Shown: piece after piece, positions 1 through 7,440 of the stretch
How the letters are laid out: the number at the start of each line of letters is the position of its first letter
How positions within the stretch are numbered: position 1 is the stretch's first letter
From: Sulfuriferula plumbiphila
Lineage (GTDB): Bacteria; Pseudomonadota; Gammaproteobacteria; Burkholderiales; Sulfuriferulaceae
NCBI RefSeq assembly: GCF_009938015.1
Contig: NZ_AP021884.1
Coordinates: 2,854,585-2,918,584, forward strand
Length of the DNA stretch: 64,000 bases
Reading direction: 5' to 3'
Made by a program: the position numbers and the translations under genes
Notes under the pieces: generated by a model
What the model was told of the DNA's origin: nothing
Seen by the model: only the letters and a program-made list of their open reading frames with translations
Database searches by the model: none

Positions 1-1
1 C

Positions 2-1201
2 GCCCACGGCAACAAGATGTCCAAGTCCAAGGGCAACGTGATAGACCCGCTCGACCTGATCGACGGCATCGACCTGGACAGCCTGATCGCCAAGCGCACC
101 ACCGGCATGATGAATCCCAGCCAGGCGCAGTCCATCGCCCGGCAAACCCGCGCCGACTATCCCAATGGCCTGGCGGCTTTCGGCACCGATGCAATACGTT
201 TCACTTTCGCCAGCCTCGCCACCCACGGCCGCGACATCAAGTTCGACCTGCAGCGCGCCGACGGCTACCGCAACTTCTGCAACAAGTTATGGAATGCCAC
301 GCGCTTCGTGCTGATGAACTGTGAAGGCAAGGACGTGGGACTGGATGACAGCCTGCCGCTCACCCATTCCGATGCCGACCGCTGGATCATCAGCCGCCTG
401 CAACAGGCCGAAACCGCGGTCGCCAGCGCATTCGCCGACTACCGCTTCGACATGGCTGCGCGCGCCGTTTACGAGTTCGTCTGGGACGAGTACTGCGACT
501 GGTATGTGGAGCTTGCCAAGGTGCAGATCAATAGTGGCGATGACGCTGCCGTCCGCGCCACGCGCCGCACCCTGGTGCGCGTGCTGGAGGCCGCGCTGCG
601 TCTGGCGCACCCGATCATCCCGTTCATTACTGAGGAGTTATGGCAAACCGTGGCGCCGCTGGCAGGCAAACACGGCGCGAGCATCATGACCCAGCCTTAC
701 CCGTTGGCCGACGCAGCAAAAGTGGACACCGGCGCCTGCGAACGCATCGCCCTGCTTAAAGACCTCATCAACGCCACCCGTGGTCTGCGCGGTGAAATGA
801 GACTGTCTCCGGCGCTGAAAGTGCCCATGGCCATCAGCGGCGATGCCACCGCACTCGCCCGCTTCGCACCTTACCTGGCAGCGCTGGCCAAATTGAGCGA
901 GGTCAAAATCAGCGCCGGGCTGCCGCCCGGTGACGCTCCCGTCGCCATCGTCGGCGACACCAGGCTGATGCTGCTGATCGAAATAGACCGGGACGCGGAA
1001 AAATCCCGGCTGGAAAAAGAAATCGCGCGCCTGCAAGGCGAAATCACGAAATGCGCAGCCAAGCTGGGCAACGCCAGCTTCGTGGATCGCGCCCCGGCTG
1101 CCGTGGTGGATCAGGAAAAACAGCGCCTGGCGGATTTCAAGGACACGCTGGACAAGCTGCAAGACCAGCTGATCCGGCTGGCGGCTTGGAAAAGCAGTTA
1201 G
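2..1201 (+). CDS. valS: Valine--tRNA ligase, C-terminal part (5' end outside window)
   Basis: Cytoplasmic class I aminoacyl-tRNA synthetase that charges tRNA(Val). The open frame enters from the left edge, and its first residues contain the KMSKS signature (A-H-G-N-K-M-S-K-S), which binds ATP in class I enzymes. The anticodon-binding all-alpha domain follows, with W-N-A-T-R-F and W-D-E-Y-C-D-W typical of ValS. The last ~65 residues are a charged coiled coil (E-K-S-R-L-E-K-E-I onwards), the tRNA-binding arm found in ValS. About 400 of roughly 920 residues are present. The TAG stop lies inside the left arm of an inverted repeat, so the repeat abuts or overlaps the gene end. Only the N-terminal half is missing; the assignment is secure. 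Confidence 0.97.
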   Translation, partial: AHGNKMSKSKGNVIDPLDLIDGIDLDSLIAKRTTGMMNPSQAQSIARQTRADYPNGLAAFGTDAIRFTFASLATHGRDIKFDLQRADGYRNFCNKLWNATRFVLMNCEGKDVGLDDSLPLTHSDADRWIISRLQQAETAVASAFADYRFDMAARAVYEFVWDEYCDWYVELAKVQINSGDDAAVRATRRTLVRVLEAALRLAHPIIPFITEELWQTVAPLAGKHGASIMTQPYPLADAAKVDTGACERIALLKDLINATRGLRGEMRLSPALKVPMAISGDATALARFAPYLAALAKLSEVKISAGLPPGDAPVAIVGDTRLMLLIEIDRDAEKSRLEKEIARLQGEITKCAAKLGNASFVDRAPAAVVDQEKQRLADFKDTLDKLQDQLIRLAAWKSS

Positions 1202-1341
1202 CCACGGTGGTCACGGAGAGCACGGAGAAGACCAACGAATTTGAATCAGTACCTCATCCAATAAGTAAAATGAGGAAATCATGTAATTCTCTAATTCAAG
1301 CTTTATTCCCCGTGACCTCAGTGCTCTCCGTGGCTAATTGC
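1194..1341. repeat. Dispersed CCACGG-type inverted repeat (copy A)
   Basis: The left arm (1194-1207, GCAGTTAGCCACGG) matches the reverse complement of the right arm (1328-1341, CCGTGGCTAATTGC) at 13 of 14 positions. Next to each arm are short CACGGAGAGCACGGAG / GTGCTCTCCGTGG runs. The middle (about 1235-1305) is AT-rich and shows no gene. The element sits between the convergent valS and the receiver-like gene and includes the valS stop codon. The same motif recurs at 57453-57536, and a looser form at 3208-3225. It could fold as a long hairpin at the end of valS and serve as a terminator, but the repetition points to a dispersed element. Confidence 0.7.
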
Positions 1342-1387
1342 TTTTCGGGTTTACCTGGATTCAGCGGCAGGCGCGGAATAACAACGG

Positions 1388-1780
1388 CTACTCTCCCCAG
1401 CGGTACTGGTGGCAGAACTGCCCTACCCGCTCCACCACTTCGTCACGTTCAAAGAAGCGATCAGCACGGTTCAGCCTGGCCTGATCGCGCTCGTCCTGGC
1501 TGCCACCAAAACAGAATATCGGCACGTTGAGCATCCACTCCATGCGCACCTGGCGTATCGCGTCCTGCGGGTCGAAGGCATCGGTCAGCGTGTCGAGATC
1601 GAGAAAAATGAAGCGGTGCAGCAGGATGTCCTGGAACCCGCCCAGACTGCCCAGATCCAGGGTTTCCACCATCTGCCAGCGTTGCGGCAATTGCGCGCGC
1701 AGTTGCGCAGCAATGCCGGCATCGTTGCTCATCAGGATGAATTTGCGCTGCAGACGCGCTTCGATGGTGGGTTGACTCAT
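1388..1780 (-). CDS. Small receiver-like (pseudo-receiver) protein of unknown function
   Basis: A 130-residue soluble protein, last in the minus-strand sulfur/lipoate block. It resembles a response-regulator receiver fold: beta strand F-I-L-M-S-N-D (residues 14-20), a central strand F-I-F-L-D-L-D, a P-I-F-C-F-G-G strand and a final R-A-D-R-F-F element where receivers carry their Lys loop. The acidic pocket is not canonical and no Lys was placed with confidence, so phosphorylation is doubtful. It starts 4 bp inside the preceding LplA-like gene (ATGA-type overlap), so the two are translationally coupled. No output domain is present. Function unknown; a regulatory or scaffold role beside the ligase is only inferred. 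Confidence 0.75.
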   Translation of the reverse strand: MSQPTIEARLQRKFILMSNDAGIAAQLRAQLPQRWQMVETLDLGSLGGFQDILLHRFIFLDLDTLTDAFDPQDAIRQVRMEWMLNVPIFCFGGSQDERDQARLNRADRFFERDEVVERVGQFCHQYRWGE

Positions 1781-2748
1781 ATGGCCTCCGGATTGAAATA
1801 AGCGGTCTCGGTGATACGCTGCGCCCAGAGATGGGCGGCTGCGCTATCGAGATGGATCGCCAATTCAGCAGCGATCGAGCGGGGTTCGGCTGCCAGTAGC
1901 GTCTCCGGCAAACCGGGTGCGGCGGACAGCGCCACCCGCGCCAGGCGCCGTCCCTGAGTGAGTACCCGCACCCAGTCAATGCCGTACTGGCGCTCGGTCA
2001 GGTAACAGGCGGCGTTGATTTTGATGCCATGCGGTACCATGCGTGCGCTGCCCTCGTGATCGGGGATCAGTTCTGCACGCCAGTCATCGCGTGCTGCGCG
2101 TTCGTCCTCGCGTAATCGCGATTGCTCCCAGCGCCAGCCGAACTGGCCATTGGCAGCCCGACGGTACACCATGGATAACCACTCCCAATCAGGCACGCTG
2201 GCATGTTGCGACCAGCAGGTAAGCGATGCGCGCAAGGCCTCGATCAGCCACTGGCGAAAACCGCCAGACGGCACCGCCACGCGTCCGGCAAACTGCTCCA
2301 CCGGGAAATCCAGCATGAAACTCGATCCCACCACCCCGGCGCGGCCAATGGTGGCGGCACCGCTGCCCGCGAGCTTGCTGCCATGCAGCCAGATATCCTG
2401 TGCCGTCAGCGTGACCGGCAGGCCTGCCTCGTGATAAACCTGCACCATGGGTTGCAAAGCATGGGCGTACCAGCCGGCAGAACGAAACGGGAAAAAATCC
2501 AGTGGCGCGACCAGCACCACACACGCCTGGTCGGGATCCACCCACACCCCGCCGCCGCCCAGCGGGCGCCGCACAATGGGCACATCCGCGTAGGCGGCGT
2601 TCAATTCAACTGACGCGGATTGGTGCTGCCCGAGGCAAACATGCGGTTGCGGTCTGCCCCATACCACGGCGGGTAAATCGCCGGGTTGCATGGCTTCTGC
2701 CACACCTGCGTAAGTGGCGTGGTAATCCCACGGGTCGCAGCAGCCCAA
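1777..2748 (-). CDS. Divergent lipoate--protein ligase A family protein
   Basis: A 323-residue member of the BPL/LplA/LipB fold, which attaches or transfers lipoyl or octanoyl groups on acceptor lysines. Visible family signatures are R-R-P-L-G-G-G-G-V-W-V-D (the RRxxGGGxVxxD substrate loop) and G-S-K-L-A-G-S-G-A-A, which holds the conserved Lys. It is clearly different from the other ligase in the window (8505-9578), whose loop reads R-R-I-T-G-G-G-A-I. It is 17 bp downstream of a small unknown gene and overlaps the receiver-like gene by 4 bp. Since sHdr loci normally need only one sLpl(AB), this may be an octanoyltransferase, an amidotransferase or a second specialised ligase. Fold is well supported; exact reaction is not. 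Confidence 0.8.
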   Translation of the reverse strand: MGCCDPWDYHATYAGVAEAMQPGDLPAVVWGRPQPHVCLGQHQSASVELNAAYADVPIVRRPLGGGGVWVDPDQACVVLVAPLDFFPFRSAGWYAHALQPMVQVYHEAGLPVTLTAQDIWLHGSKLAGSGAATIGRAGVVGSSFMLDFPVEQFAGRVAVPSGGFRQWLIEALRASLTCWSQHASVPDWEWLSMVYRRAANGQFGWRWEQSRLREDERAARDDWRAELIPDHEGSARMVPHGIKINAACYLTERQYGIDWVRVLTQGRRLARVALSAAPGLPETLLAAEPRSIAAELAIHLDSAAAHLWAQRITETAYFNPEAI

Positions 2749-2765
2749 ATCAATCCAGCGCGCCC

Positions 2766-3176
2766 TCAGGAGCCGGATGGTTCGCCCCCCTCGGCAGGTT
2801 TGTTTTCCTTGAAAAACTTGCCGAAATAGAAATCGCGCCGATTCAGCGCCTGCAATTCTTCGGCACGGGCAGACAGGCCAGCGCGCATGATCTCGGCCAG
2901 GTATTGCCCCTGCTCGGCATCAAGGATATGGATTTCGTTGATGAGGTCATCATCCACATCCACGAAATGCGCCACAAACCCCTCGGGCGCATGCACATGC
3001 AACAGCCAGGACTTGCAATCCGGGTCTTCCGCATCCACCGGGCTCATGGTGATTTTACCCAGCCAGGCCAGGCGCGCGGCCTGGTTGAAATAGCGTATAT
3101 CGAGCTTTTTGCCCTTTTTGTACTTGTTCAGTTCGTTTTTCAACGAACCAACATCGGTGACTTTAATCGATTTCAT
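2766..3176 (-). CDS. Conserved-looking hypothetical protein, 136 aa
   Basis: I do not recognise this protein. It is a charged soluble protein starting M-K-S-I-K-V-T-D, with a Lys-rich stretch (K-Y-K-K-G-K-K-L) near residue 20. Acidic segments follow (F-V-D-V-D-D-D-L and I-L-D-A-E-Q-G-Q-Y), then an E-N-K-P-A-E-G-G tail. No signal peptide, membrane segment or Cys motif was found. The start at 3176 is preferred over upstream in-frame ATGs because upstream sequence runs into a dispersed repeat; a purine-rich CGGAA lies just before it. It is 17 bp upstream of the LplA-like gene and probably in its operon, so a role near lipoylation or the sHdr system is a guess from context. Confidence 0.7.
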   Translation of the reverse strand: MKSIKVTDVGSLKNELNKYKKGKKLDIRYFNQAARLAWLGKITMSPVDAEDPDCKSWLLHVHAPEGFVAHFVDVDDDLINEIHILDAEQGQYLAEIMRAGLSARAEELQALNRRDFYFGKFFKENKPAEGGEPSGS

Positions 3177-3207
3177 GGAAATTCCGGTCATCCTAAAAAC
3201 AGCTATT

Positions 3208-3372
3208 GAACCACGGGGAACACGGGGAAAACAAGAAGGAAAACAATGGACAGGATTAGCAGAATTTACATGAAGAAGCATTATGGGGCAGGTGATTGGG
3301 GTATTGTAAAGCGAAGAATTGTCCTGTTAATCCTGCAAGCAATCCTGCTAATCCGGTCCATTGCTTTACATG
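3208..3372. repeat. Dispersed GGACAGGATTA-type inverted repeat (copy B)
   Basis: The left arm 3244-3262 (CAATGGACAGGATTAGCAG) and right arm 3345-3363 are reverse complements with one mismatch in 19. A second unit of the same kind (TCCTGTTAATCCTGC) lies at 3321-3335. To the left (about 3208-3230) is a degenerate CCACGGGGAACACGGGG run, relating this site to the CCACGGAG repeats at 1194 and 57453. No gene lies between the arms. The element fills the gap between two minus-strand genes and looks like an empty version of the locus at 6981-7439, where similar arms enclose a GxxExxY gene. Confidence 0.75.
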
Positions 3373-3397
3373 CTTTATAGCGGTGCCCACGAATGCA

Positions 3398-4279
3398 TCA
3401 GCGTTGGTATACGCCGCCCGCTACCCCGATCATGGTTTCGCGGATTTCGTCCGGAATATCGGCTATGCGCGTGAAATGTCCCATACTCAGATTCGGCCAG
3501 CCCAGTGCAATGCGGTAGCGTGCATACAGGGCGTACACCTTGTTGCCCACGACATAGATTTCATAGGGCAGGCCGGCAATGTAATCCGTGCCATCAATTT
3601 TGTACACCCAGCGGCCGTCGCCCATGTTGTCATCGTTCATGGCGACACCGAACACGGCGATTTTTTTGTCCGGCATGACCACCTCATACACCTCGGCGGT
3701 ATGATTGACGCCTTTGGCAAGATTGTCGCGCACCGTCGTCACTGCGGTGTTGAAGTCAGGCAAGGTATTGAGTTCATTCTTGTCCGAATCAAACCGCTCC
3801 ATGCCAGCCATATAGCGATAATGGGGCAACTCCGCAGCACGTTCGTCACCGCCAAACCCGATGCCGGCACCCAGCGCCTGTCCCAGCCTGGCCTGCACGG
3901 CTTTGACAGCCGCCTGCTCGCGAGTGAAATGGTTGCGGAAAAATGCGCGGTACCAGTAGTCCGGATTCATGTATGAAACCGTGCCATCTGCCTGCACGCC
4001 AATGCGTATCCCGGCGCCGACAATATTGCTGCCACCGATGCGGTGGATGGCGTCCAGAATGCCCTTGTCGCTGACCACCAGCACGGCATACTGCGGCAAG
4101 CCTTGCACCTGATATTTACCCAGCGTGGCAAACCCGGCGGCTCCGGTTTTTTTCTCGACGGCAGCCAGCACCTGCGCCACGTCGCCGCCGCTTACCCTGT
4201 CCCCGGAAATGTAGGGCGCTAGCGCCAGCGCCCATGGCGACCATAGCAAGAACCACAACATTCCGAATGCACGTTTCAT
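3398..4279 (-). CDS. Exported protein of unknown function, ~293 aa
   Basis: I do not recognise a family. The N-terminus M-K-R-A-F-G-M-L-W-F-L-L-W is a typical signal peptide with a likely cleavage after A-L-A (about residue 20), so the product should be periplasmic or outer-membrane associated. The mature part contains G-G-D-E-R-A-A-E-L, repeated aromatic residues (Y-W-Y-R-A-F-F-R-N-H-F) and a C-terminal Y-E-I-Y-V-V-G-N-K-V-Y beta-rich stretch. The ATG at 4279 is preferred to a GTG 9 bp upstream because the basic MKR then opens the signal peptide. It lies directly downstream of the FadL-like porin and its terminator, in the same direction as the sHdr/lipoate block. Confidence 0.7.
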   Translation of the reverse strand: MKRAFGMLWFLLWSPWALALAPYISGDRVSGGDVAQVLAAVEKKTGAAGFATLGKYQVQGLPQYAVLVVSDKGILDAIHRIGGSNIVGAGIRIGVQADGTVSYMNPDYWYRAFFRNHFTREQAAVKAVQARLGQALGAGIGFGGDERAAELPHYRYMAGMERFDSDKNELNTLPDFNTAVTTVRDNLAKGVNHTAEVYEVVMPDKKIAVFGVAMNDDNMGDGRWVYKIDGTDYIAGLPYEIYVVGNKVYALYARYRIALGWPNLSMGHFTRIADIPDEIRETMIGVAGGVYQR

Positions 4280-4310
4280 TGCTGTCACACTGCTGTTTTA
4301 ACCGGGTGAA

Positions 4311-4345
4311 AAAACAAAAAGGCTGAGGGGATTAACCCTCAGCCT
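4311..4345 (-). terminator. Rho-independent terminator of the FadL-like gene
   Basis: A perfect 10-bp stem (AGGCTGAGGG 4320-4329 with CCCTCAGCCT 4336-4345) with a 6-nt loop is followed, on the minus strand, by a T-rich run. It sits 40 bp after the stop of the porin gene. Confidence 0.85.
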
Positions 4346-4385
4346 GATTGTACTGCTTTTGAAACAGACTAACCCAGATCGGCGC

Positions 4386-5633
4386 TTACATCTTCCAGGC
4401 GTAAGCCACGCCAAACGAATTTTGGTACATCTTGATGGTGTCTGTACCGCCCGAGCCAAAAGCGGCGATCGTCGAACCACTCACCGTGTTTTCAAACGCG
4501 TGCATGTAAGACACCGTCAACTCATTGCCTGAATCAGTCAAGTAAGTTACACCCAGTGTAGCGTGATCCTTGACCACACCCGGGGCGATGATGTTGAAGG
4601 TCACGTCACGCGCCTGGATTGGGTTGTCGCCGTGGTTGTAACCTGCACGCAAGGTCCAGTGCTTGTTGTACTGATAGGCCGCGCCCAGTTTCCACACATC
4701 CACATCCTGCCAGCCGAAGCCTGGGCCATTGGACGCGCCCAATGGGTAACCAAGAAGAATATTCGTGCTGGGATTGGCAATTGATTTCACACCGCTGTAG
4801 TTAATACGCTGATAGTCCAGTGCCAGGGTCAAATCGGGCGTGGCTTTGAAAGCAATACCCAGATCGTAGTTCTCCGGAATGTCAAACGCCCCCTGTTCGG
4901 CAAACAAACCTTTGTACTTGTCGAACTTTTGCATATTCATTTTCGTGGCATACGCAGCACCAATGGTGATCGTTGGTGTGATTTTTCCCATATATCCAAC
5001 GCGCACACCATAGCCGTAGGAATGGTCATAACCAAGATTGTTTGTACCTGTACCCACACCAAACCCTTGCAGACCTTCGGCTTTGAAGCGCTGATAGCCA
5101 ATCAAGGGTGAAATACCGATAGAGTGGTTGGGAGCAATCTTGAATGCTACGGTAGGGGCAACAATCAACTGCATCAAATCAACACCGAGGCGACCTGCCC
5201 CGCCCATGAAGTTTGATCCATTAGCGAGAGGTGCATAATCAGAGTTCATGCCGCCGTTGCCATACACGGTCACGCCCAGCGAAAGATCCTTGTTCAACAA
5301 TTTGTTGTAGCCGAACTCAGGTACGGCGAAGTAATTGCTGTCGCTATTTTCATTGCCATTCAATGTTCCGCCCGCAGCCGTGCCCGTCCGGCTCGCCGAA
5401 CGCTTGGGAGAAAACAGGTCAACCCCCAGATCCAGCCTGTCACCCGCAAAAACCATACTGGCCGGGTTGTTGGCACCACCGAATGCATCATCAGCCATCG
5501 CTGTCGCTGCGCCGCCCATACCTTTGGCTTTCATGCCATAGCCATGTGAAAAATAACCGTTGGTTGCCATTGCGACGCCAGGCAAAGCAAAGCCGGCAAC
5601 TGTCATCAGGCCAATCAATTTTTTGAGTTTCAT
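4386..5633 (-). CDS. FadL/OmpP1-type outer-membrane transport protein
   Basis: A 415-residue outer-membrane beta-barrel of the FadL/OmpP1/TodX family, which moves hydrophobic molecules across the outer membrane. Evidence: a signal peptide (M-K-L-K-K-L-I-G-L-M) ending near A-M-A; mature N-terminus T-N-G-Y-F-S-H-G-Y-G-M-K-A-K-G-M-G-G-A, the hatch-domain signature; the motif A-N-N-P-A-S-M; and a C-terminal aromatic residue pattern (Y-A-W-K-M). It has its own terminator, and another terminator separates it from the LipS-type gene upstream, so it is a single transcription unit. Placement inside a sulfur-oxidation island suggests it may import a hydrophobic sulfur substrate such as polysulfane or an organosulfur compound. 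That is inference; a fatty-acid or hydrocarbon channel is equally compatible. Confidence 0.88.
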   Translation of the reverse strand: MKLKKLIGLMTVAGFALPGVAMATNGYFSHGYGMKAKGMGGAATAMADDAFGGANNPASMVFAGDRLDLGVDLFSPKRSASRTGTAAGGTLNGNENSDSNYFAVPEFGYNKLLNKDLSLGVTVYGNGGMNSDYAPLANGSNFMGGAGRLGVDLMQLIVAPTVAFKIAPNHSIGISPLIGYQRFKAEGLQGFGVGTGTNNLGYDHSYGYGVRVGYMGKITPTITIGAAYATKMNMQKFDKYKGLFAEQGAFDIPENYDLGIAFKATPDLTLALDYQRINYSGVKSIANPSTNILLGYPLGASNGPGFGWQDVDVWKLGAAYQYNKHWTLRAGYNHGDNPIQARDVTFNIIAPGVVKDHATLGVTYLTDSGNELTVSYMHAFENTVSGSTIAAFGSGGTDTIKMYQNSFGVAYAWKM

Positions 5634-5783
5634 TTATGTAGTCTCCAAGGATTATTAAAAAATAGGAACAACGCTGACTTTGGATTTATTATGATTTTGA
5701 CGCATAGTACACTTGTCACATTGACCTGCACAAGCCCATTGTGTGGGGATTTTAGGTCCATGTCGCATTTCTGCAACAAAAAA

Positions 5784-5809
5784 AACCGGGTGTTGTGACA
5801 CCCGGTTTT
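5784..5809 (-). terminator. Strong rho-independent terminator after the LipS-type gene
   Basis: A 10-bp perfect stem AACCGGGTGT / ACACCCGGTT with a TGTG loop is flanked by A-runs on the left, which become a U-run on the minus-strand transcript. It lies 17 bp after the stop of the radical SAM gene at 5827 and closes the sHdr-lipoate operon. The 150 bp beyond it (5634-5783) must contain the porin promoter; no confident -35/-10 was picked. Confidence 0.88.
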
Positions 5810-5826
5810 AATTTGAGGCGGATTAT

Positions 5827-6963
5827 TCAAATCAGGCCTGCGCCAATCTCTTCACCGGCCATCTGGCGCTTGACGATTTCCACGTCTTTGCGCGCCAGCG
5901 CGAACGGGAACGAGAGGATGTCGGAGGGGCTGGAATCGCCGTAGGGGCGGTTGCAGGCGGACACTTCTTCGTCGTCCTTGCCGGGGCAGCCGGAGGTCTG
6001 GAATGGCTTGCCGGAATTCACCAGATCCGCCAGTTCGTCTTCCGCCACGCCAAAATCAATCACCTTGCCGTCCGCATCGAACAGCATTTTGCTGACGTGA
6101 CCGCCGGCGTAGTCAATGATGAAGCGCGCCAGTTGCACGCGGCGCCACTGACCCTTGTCGCAAGCGGGCCAGTCTTCCATCATCGAGCCCTGCTCGGGGA
6201 AGAAGGCGAACATGTGGTTGTGGCCGCCCATGTCCTTGATCTTCTGGCAGACCTCGAGAATCTCCTGCTCGGTCTCACCCATGCCGCAAATCAGGTGGGC
6301 GCCGAATTTCTCCGGGCCGAACACTTCTGCTGCCCACTCGATGGCTTGCCAGTATTTGCTGTAGCGGTGCGGGCTATCCACGGTCTTGCCGCGGGTGCGC
6401 TCGAAAATTTCCGGGGTGACCGCATCCAGCGCCACGGTAAAGATATCGGCACCCATCCTGTGCAGGCGTACCAGGTCGTCTTTTTCCATGGTGGTGGGAT
6501 TGGACAGAATGGAAACCGGAATGTGCGGCAGCGCTTTCATCCACTTATCCAGTAGCACGAAGGTGTCGGCATCGGAATTGGGGTGGGTGATCATGGAGAT
6601 GCACATGCGCTGGAACTGGCCTTTGTCGCTACCCTGCTTCACGCGCTCAATGACTTCGTCGTAGCGGGCGGTAGGCCAGTCCACGCGGATAAAGTTGCGA
6701 TCCGCGTAATCGCGCGATTCTTCACGATGCCGTGCCAGGCCGCAATAAGTGCAGTTGGCGCGACAGCCTTCCGGATAAGTCACCAGCAGGTTCAGGCAGT
6801 GAGTGCAGGCGGTGCGGTGCATGTTGCCCGGCACCAGACCCAGCGTGATCGCAGCAGCGGTACTCATTTGCACATACTCGGGCGAACGCATGTCCGGGGT
6901 TTTGACATGGTAGTTGGGGCGATAGAACTGTACGACTTGGGGTTGATCTAGCACTGCACTCAT
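5827..6963 (-). CDS. LipS1/LipS2-type radical SAM lipoyl synthase component
   Basis: A 378-residue radical SAM enzyme. The cluster motif is C-R-A-N-C-T-Y-C (CxxxCxxC) near residue 70. An upstream H-R-T-A-C-T-H-C-L-N-L-L segment and a late S-G-C-P-G-K-D-D-E-E-V-S-A-C segment supply extra Cys for an auxiliary iron-sulfur cluster, the sulfur donor expected in a lipoyl synthase. The two-protein LipS1+LipS2 synthase, with sLpl(AB) and LipT, is the lipoate assembly route found with sHdr systems. All four genes are present here, and this copy is separated from lipT by a broken GxxExxY gene. Which of the two LipS types this is cannot be told from sequence alone. It would insert one or both sulfurs into octanoyl-LbpA in the cytoplasm. 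Confidence 0.85.
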   Translation of the reverse strand: MSAVLDQPQVVQFYRPNYHVKTPDMRSPEYVQMSTAAAITLGLVPGNMHRTACTHCLNLLVTYPEGCRANCTYCGLARHREESRDYADRNFIRVDWPTARYDEVIERVKQGSDKGQFQRMCISMITHPNSDADTFVLLDKWMKALPHIPVSILSNPTTMEKDDLVRLHRMGADIFTVALDAVTPEIFERTRGKTVDSPHRYSKYWQAIEWAAEVFGPEKFGAHLICGMGETEQEILEVCQKIKDMGGHNHMFAFFPEQGSMMEDWPACDKGQWRRVQLARFIIDYAGGHVSKMLFDADGKVIDFGVAEDELADLVNSGKPFQTSGCPGKDDEEVSACNRPYGDSSPSDILSFPFALARKDVEIVKRQMAGEEIGAGLI

Positions 6964-6978
6964 TTTTTTCTCCGAATC

Positions 6979-7383
6979 TTAATGGACAGGATTAACAGGA
7001 ACATTCACTTCATTAGGTTGGTATTGTCTAAACTTCCGTTTGACCACGACACTTCTTCCAAAATCAATTAGCAAACCCGTATCCAGTCCGGTTGCTGCAA
7101 GGTAATTCACCAATTGAACTGCGTGCTCGCGCGACAGGGATTCACAGGCTTTCAGTTCGCACACAATCTGATTTTCAACAAACAAATCAGCATAGTACTC
7201 ACCAACTTTTTCTCTCTGGTAAACACCGGCAAACAAAGCTGCTGCTGAACCAGCAAGCCCGCCGGAGCCAATTCAACCATCATTGCATTCTCGTAAACTT
7301 TCTCCAGAAACCCAGCCCCCAGGATTCCGTGCACTTTGCAGTGCGCAACCGATGATGCGCTCAGTCAATTCCTCATTTTCCAC
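6979..7383 (-). pseudogene. GxxExxY-family protein, broken by two frameshifts
   Basis: A GxxExxY protein (PD-(D/E)XK-like, normally ~125 aa) in three pieces. The start (GTG at 7381-7383) reads V-E-N-E-E-L-T-E-R-I-I-G-C-A-L-Q. The frame then shifts by an extra A in the run at 7335-7337. The next frame holds the family signature G-F-L-E-K-V-Y-E-N. A second shift (one T missing near 7220-7224) returns to the first frame, which continues E-K-V-G-E-Y-Y-A-D-L-F to V-C-E-L-K-A, the conserved acidic/Lys core, and to the stop. Read straight, the first frame hits a TGA after about 35 codons. The gene lies between repeat arms of opposite orientation, and splits lipT from the second LipS gene. Confidence 0.85.
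6981..7000. repeat. Left arm of repeat copy C (GGACAGGATTAAC type)
   Basis: AATGGACAGGATTAACAGGA lies immediately beyond the stop end of the GxxExxY remnant. It matches the left arm of copy B at 3245-3262 except for short differences, and is inverted relative to the CCTGTCAATCCTG repeats on the other side of the remnant. Confidence 0.75.
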
Positions 7384-7391
7384 AGAACTTT

Positions 7392-7439
7392 TCCTGTCAA
7401 TCCTGAGAAATCCTGTCAATCCTGAGAAATCCTGTCAAT
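7392..7439. repeat. Right arm of copy C: 2.5 tandem copies of a 19-bp unit
   Basis: The 19-bp unit TCCTGTCAATCCTGAGAAA is present at 7392-7410 and 7411-7429 without mismatch, followed by a half copy at 7430-7438. It abuts the lipT stop codon. Its core (AATCCTGTC) is the reverse complement of the left arm at 6981. Two and a half identical units with no spacers rule out a CRISPR array. Confidence 0.85.
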
Positions 7440-7440
7440 C

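Noticed and set aside
7392-7439. CRISPR-like short direct repeats
   Set aside because: The 19-bp units are adjacent without spacers and only 2.5 copies exist; they belong to the dispersed repeat family.
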